From CAYJAD01 sp964370305 (lineage in GTDB: Bacteria > Desulfobacterota > Desulfovibrionia > Desulfovibrionales > Desulfovibrionaceae), in the NCBI GenBank assembly GCA_964370305.1, contig CAYJIU010000096.1, positions 1-7,531 of the forward strand: a stretch of 7,531 nt of DNA, written 5' to 3'. The stretch's first letter is position 1. Each line of letters begins with the position of its first letter. Below the pieces are notes generated by a model. The model was not told the DNA's origin and did no database searches. It worked only from the letters and a program-made list of their open reading frames with translations. Shown one piece after another: positions 1-7,133 of the stretch. A program made the position numbers and the translations under genes.

Positions 1-3000
1 CTGTGCCCAAAGCTGCATCAGAAGAATCAACGTCTGCTGGAGTTGTGATTACAGGAGCATCATCAACACCGGTGATGGTGACTTCGATTTTCTTATAATC
101 CCATGCGCCGTTTTCGTCTTGCACATAGATAGTGAAGCTTTCGGTGAGGGTTTCACCTTCGCCAAGCTCTTGCATCTTATCGTATGCTTCTTTATTTTCA
201 GCTTCAGTAAAGCGTATATAGGTGTATTCACCGGTTGCTTGGTTAATTACAAACTTGCCATATGTACCTTCCTGTATATCAACTTTATCTAGGTTACCGT
301 CGCCATCAAAATCAAGTTCTGCTGTGCCTTTAGTTGCATTAGGTTCAACGTCTTCAAGATTAAGGTGCTCAGTAAGGTTTTCATACTCATCACCTATAAG
401 ACCCTTAAGAGCAGCGGCGATGGCGTCTTCTGTGGTGCCACCAGCGGTTAGAACACCTTTAAAGGTATTATATGCGAGTGCTTTTGCTTCGTGCTCCAAT
501 TTTGCTAGATTTATCGCTGCAGTAAGACCGCTAAGCAGCCCACCAATTTCATCGTCAATCTCGCCTAAGGTTATATACTCGTCAGCATATCTATCACCTA
601 AGCCATCAAGAGTTGCGTTAAGATCTTGTTCAAGTTTACTGAGTTCATCTGCTCTTGCTTGCTCTTGTGCTGCAATTTGTGCATCAATGCCTGAGTTGTC
701 ATTGTTTGCATCAATATTAGCTTGATCAACCCTAGCTTGTTCAGCATCTCTAAGAGGTGTAACTTTAGCAATTTCAGCATTTACAGCATCTATCTTGCCT
801 TGAATTTCATCCGTATCTAGGACCCATTTCCAAAGCGGTTGTGTAGAGAGCTCTAATTGCTGATTAAGACCCATTTGGAAGCTACCATCAGCAATATCTG
901 ATATCAACTCACGTATTCCATTCCAATCTGTTGGAAGATTACCAACTCTGTAATTCAACTGATCATTTAAGGCATTAAGCTGAGTATTGTAGCCGTCCAA
1001 AGTGGTTGTATCCACAGTTACTTTTTGGTCTTCCAAAGCTGCTATGCTTGCATCATACTTATCATTAATGGCTTTTTCGTCATTTTGGGCAGCCTCAAGA
1101 GCATCCTTAGCATCTTCAAGCGGTTTTACATTTTCAGCATAATCAGCAGCAATCATAGCATCAATATTATCAACTAAACCTTGAGCAATGTCTCCTGCAT
1201 GTTGATCAAAGTAATCATCAAGGCTGATTGGCTTTGGTTCAGTGCCAACAAAGTAGGTAAGCTTATCACCTTGTAGACCGCCTTGGTCCACGTCAGACGC
1301 AGTAGCATTACCTGAAACAGAAGCTTGATCTTCGTTTATGATAAGATTTTCTGCCTCAGTAATAATTGGCTTATCATTGGTACCATTGACAGTAAACTCG
1401 ATGGTTTGTTCTGTCTTTTGACCAAACTTGTCATAAGCAACAATGGTAAAGCTTTCCTTAGCTTCTTCACCTGCATTTAAAGCATTTGTATCAACATCGT
1501 CATTACGTAGTGTATACTCATAACTTCCGTCTTGCTTCATCTCTAAGGTACCGTAGGTGCCTTCTACAGTTTGAGTAATGGAACCTTTAACAATATCAAA
1601 CAAGGCTTCAATATTTATGGCATCAAATGCTATGGAGCCAAGCCCAGAGATGGTGCCGGCAGCACCTTGGAGAAGTTTAAGAACATCTTCAGGGCTGACA
1701 GAACCATCAAGGATACCAGAAAGATTTCCACCTTCGCCTAAAATGGCTCCTCCAAGGGCACTAGCATCTTCAAAGGAAAGACCAAGCTCACCAAAGTTGT
1801 CAATCAAAGCCTTAGCAAAACCTGCCGGATCAAAGCCGAATTCTTTTATATTAAAACCAGTACCAACCAAGACTAGAGGAGTTGCACCATCATCATCAGT
1901 TATGGACAACTTGCCATTGGCTTCAGTATCTCCAGCGTTGGGGAAGTTGGCAGAATAATCACTCTTTATCCCCGCAAACGCGGCATCTAAAGTATTTTCT
2001 AGGCTGGTTCTGATGCCATCTAGGTCAATCACGCTATCAATAGTACTTAAGATTGGATTTTCAAAAATATCACTAATAATACCGTCTACGGCTGCATCTA
2101 CAGCACCACCAACTACATCATTGCCAACGCCAGCTTCTGTAACACTTAAGTCAGCATCCTTAGGAATTTCAATTGTCGGTGCATCATTAATGCCATTTAC
2201 AGTGACGGTAATGTCTTGGCTACTCCAAGCACCTTCACTGTCTTGTACAGCAATGGTGAAGTTTTCTGTGGGGAGAGCGGTATCATTATCATCACGATGT
2301 TGCAGAGCAAGGTAGGCTGCCATGGTGTCAACGCTACCCTTGGCTTCATCCCAAGTATAGAGGGTATAGGTGTAGTCGCCAAAGGTCGCACTGTCAGGAT
2401 TAGCATCAAAAACCATCCTGCCATACAAGCCATAAATAACTTGTGAACCATCGGCTAAGGTTTCGGTATCACCGTATTTCATGCCGGGGATTTGATTAAG
2501 CAAAGTATTTTCAGGTGCTTTGGCAAGGGTTTCATAAAGACCTTCTATAACGTCTCTTACACCTTCAAGCACGCTACCTGCTGGTAAGCCCACAGCACCT
2601 AAGAGAGAGTCCACAATGCTTTGCAAGGTTTCGTTGCCAAGCTCAGGACGGGTGATGGTAAGGCTAAAGGTAAGAGTTTCACCTTGGTCACCTGCAGCAT
2701 CGGCATCAAAAACACTTACCTTGCCAGTGGCAGAAGAATTGGCTGTTTCACCCCAATTTTCTTCAACACTTAGTTTGGTTTCTGTCGCGCTAAGCACCGG
2801 CTTATCGTTTGTGCCTTCGATGGTTAACTTTACGGTAGTTGTATCTGTACCAACGGAAGTACCATCGCCTTGGTCGTCAGTTACTTTAAATGTAAAGATA
2901 AACTCTTTGTCTTCGCCTTCGTTAAGCTCATCAGCTTTATCTTGGTCAATAACAAAGATGTAGCTACCGGTGGCTGTGTTAAAGTACAAGGTACCGTAAT

Positions 3001-6000
3001 CATTAGTTACAGTAGAATCATAAGGGAATACGTCAAGGTCAGCTAAGTCCCCAAGAATCTTAAAGTCACCAATTAAGTCTTTAAGCTCTAGGTCACCGGA
3101 AGTGTCGTCGCCACCTTCAACGCTAAAGGTTAATTTTTCTACATCAATATCGGTAGCAACAATTTGTCCAGCCGCAGCTTGTTTGCCAAGGTCTGTAGCG
3201 TTAGGAGCAAAGTAATCACCAAGTTGCACGCCATGACCGGCTTCTTGCACTGTCATATCATTGGCATGATGGATAACAGGAGTATCGTTTGCACCCTTTA
3301 CGGTGACGGTAACGTCTTGCTCACTCCATGCGCCACTATCGTCTTTTACATAAACAGTGAAGTTTTCTGTGGGGAGGGCTTTGTCATCTTCATCACGCAT
3401 CTGTAGTGCCCAGTATGCGGCCTCAAAAATGGGGCCAAGGGCTTCGGCTTCGGCTTGTGTGTACAATGTATAAGTGTATTCGCCACTTACTTCATCTATT
3501 ACCATTGCGCCGTATAAGCCTTTAACTTCTAAGCCTTCGGTGGGCAACTTAGCAAAGGTATTATACATGGCCTCTGTAATATTGCCGAGTTGCTCTAATT
3601 TACCAACATTTAGAATATTGTCGAGCTTATCTAAAGCACCTTGGTCTAAAAGGTTCAAAATATTATCAAGTGTTGGACGTTGAATACCTACGCTAAAGGT
3701 AAGAGCCTTTGCACCGGCATCATTATCAAAACCGGCAGCAGCATCACCATTACCAAGGTCACCGCTATCAACATCAGTTGCTGTGGCTTGACCAGACACG
3801 GTGTGAGATGTGGCATTAGGATCTCTTGTTCCACCAAGGTGTGGGTTATCAACATTCTCAGTTACTTCAAGGGCTGCTTTATCAACTGATAATGTAGGCT
3901 GATCGTTGGTGCCATTAATGGTAAGCTTGATAGTTGTATCGTCTGTACCAACGGTGGTGCCGTCACCTTGATCGTCAGTTACGGTGAACTTAAAGGTAAA
4001 GTCTTTAACATCGCCTTCGTTAAGTGCGTCAGCTTTATCTTGGTCAATAACAAAGATGTAGCTACCGGTGGCTGTGTTAAAGTACAAGGTACCATAATCA
4101 TTAGTTACAGTAGAGTCATAAGGGAATACGTCAAGGTCAGCTAATTTTGTAAGGTCAAGGCCAGTTAAGTCTTTCAACTGAAGTGTGCCGGAAGTGTCGT
4201 CGCCACCTTCAACGCTATAGGTTAGCTTTTCAATATCAACATCAGTTGCAACAATTTGTCCAGCCGCAGCTTGCTTGCCAAGGTCTGGGGCGTTTGGACT
4301 ATCACCAACACCTACGCCCTTTTCTGTTACTGTCATATCATCGGCATGATGTATAACTGGAGCATCGTTTAAGCCATCAATGGCTACATTGATGGTTTCA
4401 TAATTCCACGCACCTTGCTTGTCTTTTACATAGATGGTGAAGGTTTCGTTGTATTGCTCATTATCATCCATGTGTTGCATGGCATCGGTGCTATAAAGCT
4501 TGTATGTATATGTGCCATCTTGCTCAATTGAAAGATAACCATATTTGCCAAGTGCAGTTGTGCCATTGGTAAGGTCAAGTTTATCAAGTGCGCTATGGAA
4601 GTCACCACCAGTGAGTAAGTCAAAGTTTTCCAAAGATTCTTTGGTAATAAAATCAGGTACAAGCTTATCAGCTGTATTGATAATATCTTCTGCATTGCCT
4701 GTGCCCACAAAGAACTCTAAGTTTGCATTGGCTGCATCTTCGGCATTACCAATATCATCTGCGTCTAAGTCAGTGGCAAAAGCTTTACCAGTAACAGCAG
4801 TGGAGGTGTCTTCAGTAAGATCTAGGTTTTCAACTGCGGTAACAGTTGGTCTGTCATTGGTGCCTTCAATGTTGAAAACAAGATTTGTGCTATTTTCACT
4901 TACTTCGTTACCACTCTCTGCACTAAGAAGACCTTCATTATCATTAACAACGAACTTGAGGCTAAGGTCAAATTTATCACCTTCATCAAGGCTTTGGATG
5001 TAGTCACTATCGTTATTAAGTGCAAAATCATAGCTAATATTGCGGCCACCTTCATCAGTAAACTGAATTGTGCCTACATAATCAATACCACTTGGAGAGT
5101 CGTGCAAATTACCGTCTTTATCAATATAGAAGATATCTGATACAAAGGTACTACCTACTTCATCAAGTACAGTTTGACCACCAACAGTTAAGGTTAACTG
5201 ATCTGTGCGGTCTACGTCAGAAAGTGCAATGTTACCAGAAGCTGTATCGTGAGCATCTGGGTTTTCTGCGTTTGGCATATCCACAGTGGGCTTAACAAAA
5301 ATTAAATTAAGCGTAGTTTTATCGCCAAAGCCTTCTTCTTTAAGAGCCTTGGTATCGTCTGCGGTGATTGCAATTTCTGGCTGGTCATTGGTACCGGTTA
5401 CTTTAATTTCAACAGGCATGGCTGACCATGAACCATGTTGGTCTTCTACAAAAACGTAGATGGTTTCTGTTAAGTATTCACTAAATCCAAGCTCTTGAGC
5501 AGCTTCATTCACAGCAAATGTAAATTCACCAGAGGTTTCACCAATATTAAAATCACCGTATGTTCCGGTAAAGTCTTGGCCTAAACCATCGAGTTTGATG
5601 TCATCGTCAGAGCCAGCACCTTTAGCAAAATTATTGTAATCAGCTTCTGTGCCTACATAGAATTTTAAGGCTACTGCGCCAGCAGCATTGTTACCAGCGG
5701 CATCACCAGTGCCAGCGTCCAAGCTGTCAATATCTGTACCTACAAATTTACCAGTAACAACGGTGGAAAGATCTTCTTTTAAGCCGATTTCAAGTACAGT
5801 ACCCTTGGTGGATACGGCGCCGTTTTCAAGCAAATCTTCTAATCTTTCGAATGTAGCACTGTTCACCAAATCTGAGAGTCCATACAGTAGAAAAATATCT
5901 GAAAGAGTCTGGTCTTCCATATTACCAGCCGCAAAATCAGCAAGAGTACCAGCTAAATCATCAAGTCCTGCGCCAGATGCGGCAAGACGCTCAACTATAC

Positions 6001-7054
6001 CGGAGAATTGCTCAGACAACAAAGTTTGAATTTGCTCTGGGGTAAGGTCTTCAGAACCACCGGGAATCTCTTCATCGACCACTCTAAAGTAAACGTCATT
6101 GTTATTCTCTTCATCAACTTCAGAGTTCGGGTCAAATAGCTCCTTGCCATCGGCAGTGTAGAACATTTCACCATCACCCACAGCGATGAGGGGCCTGTCA
6201 TTGGTACCAATGATGCCAAGAGTAATAGTAGCAGAATCAGTTCCGCCCTGACCATCACTGCCAGTAATTTGGAAAAGAATACGGATTATATCACCTTGAT
6301 TAAGGTTTTGCACAAGAGCTTCATTAAGGATAAATGTCACAAGGCCAGTGGATGGATCTGAATCCATAGTACCATAAGGGAATGAACCTGTAATACTATA
6401 AGTTAATGGATCTCCATCTGGGTCAGACCCAACAAGCTGGATGGTCACACTATGGTCGCCGCTGTATTCTTTATTGGGGTTTACAGCGTTCACTGCACCG
6501 CCAATTTCATCACGACCAACGCCTGCCTCGGTCATGGAGATATCAATACCATCAATATTGGTATTATCATCATTGCCATCTGGAATCACCAAAAAGCCCA
6601 AAAGACTAGGAGCAAGGTTTAGGGCTGGGTCAGTATCTACAGGGGCATCAACAAGTAAGGCATCAGCAGCTTCTTGGTCAAGACGAGCTAGTCTATCGAG
6701 ACCACCAAAAAGCTCACCATTGATAAAATCAACGGAAAGTCCGCTACCTAGAGCAGTACCAGTACCGGCACCCGCCGCAGGCATTAAATCTTCGCTTAAA
6801 GCTGCAAAGAAAGCCTCACCGGGCACAACTTCACCGCCGATAAGGAATTCTGGCATATTTTCAGAGGTGTAGGCCACGTAAAAGTCAGTAAGTTCAATGC
6901 GCGCACCGTCTTCAAAAGAAAGCACAAGCGTGTCGTCTACACGTTCAAGTAAAGCATCACCCGGTTCAAATTCAAAGACCAAACGATCTTCCGGTTGAGG
7001 TGCTTGAGTGGTTACTTGTCCAGCCTCTGGTTTTTGCAATAAAATATCAGCCAT
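1..7054 (-). CDS. Giant VCBS/cadherin-like repeat adhesin, LapA-like, 3' end outside window
   Basis: One frame is open from ATG 7054-7052 to the left edge (2351 codons plus one base) with no stop. The start is well fixed: AGGAG lies 6 nt upstream and an in-frame TAA sits at 7060-7058, so no longer start exists. In order: an N-terminal retention-like domain (residues 1-110), a linker, then ten Ig-like modules each closed by G-x-(N/D)-D-x-P, with repeated 'TVTDDQGDGT', 'ENFTVYVKDDSGAW' and 'ATDVD' signatures. These mark VCBS/cadherin-like domains of large T1SS adhesins. The protein is very acidic and no Cys was read. In this family the chain is exported by a type I ABC system and held in the outer membrane, giving attachment and biofilm formation. 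RTX repeats and the secretion signal are expected beyond the window and cannot be confirmed. The ligand is unknown. The adhesin class is secure; the LapA-like mechanism is inferred. Confidence 0.93.
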   Translation of the reverse strand, partial: MADILLQKPEAGQVTTQAPQPEDRLVFEFEPGDALLERVDDTLVLSFEDGARIELTDFYVAYTSENMPEFLIGGEVVPGEAFFAALSEDLMPAAGAGTGTALGSGLSVDFINGELFGGLDRLARLDQEAADALLVDAPVDTDPALNLAPSLLGFLVIPDGNDDNTNIDGIDISMTEAGVGRDEIGGAVNAVNPNKEYSGDHSVTIQLVGSDPDGDPLTYSITGSFPYGTMDSDPSTGLVTFILNEALVQNLNQGDIIRILFQITGSDGQGGTDSATITLGIIGTNDRPLIAVGDGEMFYTADGKELFDPNSEVDEENNNDVYFRVVDEEIPGGSEDLTPEQIQTLLSEQFSGIVERLAASGAGLDDLAGTLADFAAGNMEDQTLSDIFLLYGLSDLVNSATFERLEDLLENGAVSTKGTVLEIGLKEDLSTVVTGKFVGTDIDSLDAGTGDAAGNNAAGAVALKFYVGTEADYNNFAKGAGSDDDIKLDGLGQDFTGTYGDFNIGETSGEFTFAVNEAAQELGFSEYLTETIYVFVEDQHGSWSAMPVEIKVTGTNDQPEIAITADDTKALKEEGFGDKTTLNLIFVKPTVDMPNAENPDAHDTASGNIALSDVDRTDQLTLTVGGQTVLDEVGSTFVSDIFYIDKDGNLHDSPSGIDYVGTIQFTDEGGRNISYDFALNNDSDYIQSLDEGDKFDLSLKFVVNDNEGLLSAESGNEVSENSTNLVFNIEGTNDRPTVTAVENLDLTEDTSTAVTGKAFATDLDADDIGNAEDAANANLEFFVGTGNAEDIINTADKLVPDFITKESLENFDLLTGGDFHSALDKLDLTNGTTALGKYGYLSIEQDGTYTYKLYSTDAMQHMDDNEQYNETFTIYVKDKQGAWNYETINVAIDGLNDAPVIHHADDMTVTEKGVGVGDSPNAPDLGKQAAAGQIVATDVDIEKLTYSVEGGDDTSGTLQLKDLTGLDLTKLADLDVFPYDSTVTNDYGTLYFNTATGSYIFVIDQDKADALNEGDVKDFTFKFTVTDDQGDGTTVGTDDTTIKLTINGTNDQPTLSVDKAALEVTENVDNPHLGGTRDPNATSHTVSGQATATDVDSGDLGNGDAAAGFDNDAGAKALTFSVGIQRPTLDNILNLLDQGALDKLDNILNVGKLEQLGNITEAMYNTFAKLPTEGLEVKGLYGAMVIDEVSGEYTYTLYTQAEAEALGPIFEAAYWALQMRDEDDKALPTENFTVYVKDDSGAWSEQDVTVTVKGANDTPVIHHANDMTVQEAGHGVQLGDYFAPNATDLGKQAAAGQIVATDIDVEKLTFSVEGGDDTSGDLELKDLIGDFKILGDLADLDVFPYDSTVTNDYGTLYFNTATGSYIFVIDQDKADELNEGEDKEFIFTFKVTDDQGDGTSVGTDTTTVKLTIEGTNDKPVLSATETKLSVEENWGETANSSATGKVSVFDADAAGDQGETLTFSLTITRPELGNETLQSIVDSLLGAVGLPAGSVLEGVRDVIEGLYETLAKAPENTLLNQIPGMKYGDTETLADGSQVIYGLYGRMVFDANPDSATFGDYTYTLYTWDEAKGSVDTMAAYLALQHRDDNDTALPTENFTIAVQDSEGAWSSQDITVTVNGINDAPTIEIPKDADLSVTEAGVGNDVVGGAVDAAVDGIISDIFENPILSTIDSVIDLDGIRTSLENTLDAAFAGIKSDYSANFPNAGDTEANGKLSITDDDGATPLVLVGTGFNIKEFGFDPAGFAKALIDNFGELGLSFEDASALGGAILGEGGNLSGILDGSVSPEDVLKLLQGAAGTISGLGSIAFDAINIEALFDIVKGSITQTVEGTYGTLEMKQDGSYEYTLRNDDVDTNALNAGEEAKESFTIVAYDKFGQKTEQTIEFTVNGTNDKPIITEAENLIINEDQASVSGNATASDVDQGGLQGDKLTYFVGTEPKPISLDDYFDQHAGDIAQGLVDNIDAMIAADYAENVKPLEDAKDALEAAQNDEKAINDKYDASIAALEDQKVTVDTTTLDGYNTQLNALNDQLNYRVGNLPTDWNGIRELISDIADGSFQMGLNQQLELSTQPLWKWVLDTDEIQGKIDAVNAEIAKVTPLRDAEQARVDQANIDANNDNSGIDAQIAAQEQARADELSKLEQDLNATLDGLGDRYADEYITLGEIDDEIGGLLSGLTAAINLAKLEHEAKALAYNTFKGVLTAGGTTEDAIAAALKGLIGDEYENLTEHLNLEDVEPNATKGTAELDFDGDGNLDKVDIQEGTYGKFVINQATGEYTYIRFTEAENKEAYDKMQELGEGETLTESFTIYVQDENGAWDYKKIEVTITGVDDAPVITTPADVDSSDAALGT
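278..313 (-). other. EF-hand-like calcium loop (residues 2248-2259)
   Basis: The peptide DFDGDGNLDKVD has Asp at loop positions 1, 3, 5, 9 and 12 and Gly at position 6, matching a calcium-binding D-x-D-x-D-G loop. It sits just after the coiled-coil insert and before the next VCBS strand, so calcium could stiffen that junction. The binding role is inferred. Confidence 0.5.
350..1222 (-). other. Predicted coiled-coil insertion within module 10
   Basis: Residues about 1945-2235. They are rich in Ala, Leu, Glu, Asp, Lys and Gln and poor in the Thr/Val/Gly typical of the beta modules. A first helical stretch ('LEDAKDALEAAQNDEKA') leads to a linker with the segment's three tryptophans (Trp2044; Trp2075 and Trp2077 in WKW), then a second helical stretch ('IAAQEQARADELSKLEQDL'). 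This pattern suggests an antiparallel helical hairpin protruding from an Ig-like module. Structure is inferred from composition only, and no matching family was recognised. Confidence 0.6.
1367..2176 (-). repeat. Adhesin module 9 (VCBS-type with two inserts)
   Basis: Residues 1627-1896, closed by GTNDKP at 1891. After 'LSVTEAGVGNDVVGGAVD' comes a stretch of about 50 residues that looks helical, then 'GKLSITDDDGATPLVLVG', a 102-residue Gly/Ala/Leu-rich insert, 'YGTLEMKQDGSYEYTL' and 'ESFTIVAYDKFGQ'. It breaks the alternation seen in modules 1-8, because both 9 and 10 are VCBS-type. Confidence 0.75.
2177..2797 (-). repeat. Adhesin module 8 (VCBS-type)
   Basis: Residues 1420-1626, closed by GINDAP at 1621. 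It contains 'ATGKVSVFDADAAGDQGETL', a 78-residue segment rich in Leu, Val and Glu between 'LTFSL' and 'YGRMVFDANPDSATFG', then 'DYTYTLYTWDEA' and 'LPTENFTIAVQDSEGAW'. It is a homologue of module 6 with a longer insertion. Confidence 0.8.
2798..3277 (-). repeat. Adhesin module 7 (compact type, recent duplicate of module 5)
   Basis: Residues 1260-1419, closed by GTNDKP at 1414. It shares long identical peptide stretches with module 5; divergence is concentrated near its start ('QEAGHGVQLGDYFAPNATD') and around 'GDFKILGDLADLD'. It ends with 'FKVTDDQGDGTSVGTDTT'. Confidence 0.85.
2931..3046. repeat. Near-identical 116-bp direct repeat, copy A (module 7)
   Basis: This matches 4029-4144 with two mismatches by eye (116 bp, offset 1098 bp, a multiple of three). 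A further pair, 3096-3195 and 4188-4287, is about 91% identical. Such nucleotide identity inside otherwise diverged modules indicates recent duplication or gene conversion. Confidence 0.9.
3278..3895 (-). repeat. Adhesin module 6 (VCBS-type)
   Basis: Residues 1054-1259, closed by GANDTP at 1254. Features are 'VSGQATATDVDSGDLG', 'LTFSVG', a 57-residue Leu/Asn-rich probably helical segment, 'YGAMVIDEVSGEYTYTLY' and 'LPTENFTVYVKDDSGAW'. It resembles module 8 in the strands and differs mainly in the insert. Confidence 0.8.
3896..4357 (-). repeat. Adhesin module 5 (compact type, recent duplicate of module 7)
   Basis: Residues 900-1053, closed by GTNDQP at 1048. Much of the module is nearly identical to module 7, including 'DLGKQAAAGQIVATDVD', 'LDVFPYDSTVTNDYGTLYF' and 'TGSYIFVIDQDKAD'. 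It ends with the strand 'FTVTDDQGDGTTVGTDD'. Confidence 0.85.
4029..4144. repeat. Near-identical 116-bp direct repeat, copy B (module 5)
   Basis: Partner of the copy at 2931-3046. Both encode the peptide stretch around 'VFPYDSTVTNDYGTLYF'. The two differences are single transitions (G/A), consistent with recent homogenisation. Confidence 0.9.
4358..4846 (-). repeat. Adhesin module 4 (VCBS-type)
   Basis: Residues 737-899, closed by GLNDAP at 894. Signatures are 'LTEDTSTAVTGKAFATDLD', 'LEFFVG', then a 53-residue probably helical segment before 'YGYLSIEQDGTYTYKL', and finally 'NETFTIYVKDKQGAW'. The 'YG-L-x-I-x-x-D-G-x-Y-x-Y' strand pair is the hallmark of VCBS domains. Confidence 0.78.
4847..5377 (-). 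repeat. Adhesin module 3 (compact Ig-like repeat, divergent)
   Basis: Residues 560-736, closed by GTNDRP at 731. It carries 'SGNIALSDVDRTDQLTLTVG' and the late strand 'DKFDLSLKFVVNDNEG', which match the compact module type, plus an extra acidic loop with 'YIDKDGNLHDSPSG' that could bind calcium. It is the most divergent of the compact modules. Confidence 0.7.
5378..6190 (-). repeat. Adhesin module 2 (VCBS-type, with N-terminal helical insert)
   Basis: Residues 289-559, closed by GTNDQP at 554. It is unusually long (271 residues) because residues about 328-415 are rich in Leu, Ala, Glu and Asp without the beta pattern of the surrounding domain, and are probably alpha-helical. The beta part follows, with 'LSTVVTGKFVGTDID', a 30-residue segment between 'FYVG' and 'YGDF', and the ending 'TETIYVFVEDQHGSW'. 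The helical piece lies ahead of the Ig-like core here, unlike the inserts in later modules. Confidence 0.7.
6191..6586 (-). repeat. Adhesin module 1 (LapA-type Ig-like repeat)
   Basis: Residues about 157-288, closed by GTNDRP at 283. It opens with 'MTEAGVG' (174-180) and contains 'VGSDPDGDPLTYSITG' and 'GQGGTDSATITL', typical of the bacterial cadherin-like/VCBS fold with Asp-rich calcium-binding inter-strand loops. It has no large insertion and belongs to the same compact type as modules 3, 5 and 7. Confidence 0.75.
6725..7054 (-). other. N-terminal retention-like domain with PAAG dialanine site
   Basis: Residues 1-110 of the adhesin. No Sec signal peptide is visible: there is no basic N-region with a hydrophobic core, which fits type I secretion. 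Residues 25-29 (LVFEF), 43-47 (LVLSF) and 53-60 alternate hydrophobic and polar residues as in a small beta-rich domain. It is followed by 'DLMPAAG' at 89-95 and a Gly/Thr-rich flexible stretch (95-105). In LapA-type adhesins an N-terminal domain plugs the outer-membrane pore, and the periplasmic protease LapG cuts at a dialanine in a similar place when c-di-GMP is low. By analogy Ala93-Ala94 would be the cut site. The resemblance to Desulfovibrionaceae adhesin N-termini is from memory; the cleavage role is inference. Confidence 0.55.
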
Positions 7055-7060
7055 GGTTTA

Positions 7061-7065
7061 CTCCT
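7061..7065 (-). promoter_or_regulatory. Ribosome binding site of the adhesin
   Basis: AGGAG on the minus strand, separated from the ATG at 7054 by six bases (TAAACC). It fixes the start codon. It also lies in the downstream arm of an inverted repeat (7061-7080 with 7212-7231), so it may be masked in the mRNA. Confidence 0.88.
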
Positions 7066-7085
7066 AAGTTTGAGCATTAGCAAAG

Positions 7086-7104
7086 AGCAGCAACAAACGC
7101 TGCT
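7086..7104 (-). other. Hairpin just upstream of the RBS
   Basis: AGCAGC pairs perfectly with GCTGCT around a 7-base loop. It ends about 20 bases before the Shine-Dalgarno and could be a ribosome or protein binding site or an mRNA-stabilising stem. Confidence 0.5.
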
Positions 7105-7133
7105 AAAAATACGGGAATATTTAAGGTGGGCCC

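Larger units (their letters stand above)
53..1366 (-). repeat. Adhesin module 10 (VCBS-type with very large coiled-coil insert)
   Basis: Residues 1897-2334, closed by GVDDAP at 2329 (Asp replaces Asn). Normal VCBS strands flank the insert: 'INEDQASVSGNATASDVD' and 'LTYFVG' before it, 'YGKFVINQATGEYTYIRF' and 'ESFTIYVQDENGAWDYKK' after it. Between the FVG ending at 1937 and the Tyr-Gly at 2265 lie 327 residues, making this the longest module here. The first 17 residues of an eleventh module follow up to the window edge. Confidence 0.8.

Noticed and set aside
222..725. Ser-rich plus-strand open frame of 167 codons
   Set aside because: It is antisense to the adhesin. Asp, Glu, Ala and Thr codons read backwards give Ser, Val, Phe and Leu; there is no RBS and it resembles no protein family. 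The same holds for the other plus-strand frames at 1578-1958, 2616-2963, 4545-5003, 5688-6029 and 6441-6872.
2197..2451. Minus-strand open frame of 84 codons, and others at 598-780, 4426-4710 and 5995-6258
   Set aside because: Out-of-frame shadows lying inside the long adhesin frame, which has clear domain signatures throughout.
2931..4144. CRISPR-like or mobile-element repeat
   Set aside because: The repeats are in-frame coding modules with no regular short repeat-spacer pattern, inverted termini or transposase.
1..7054. RTX nonapeptide calcium repeats (GGxGxDxLx)
   Set aside because: I found none in the translated part. If the protein is an RTX adhesin, they lie in the C-terminal region outside the window.
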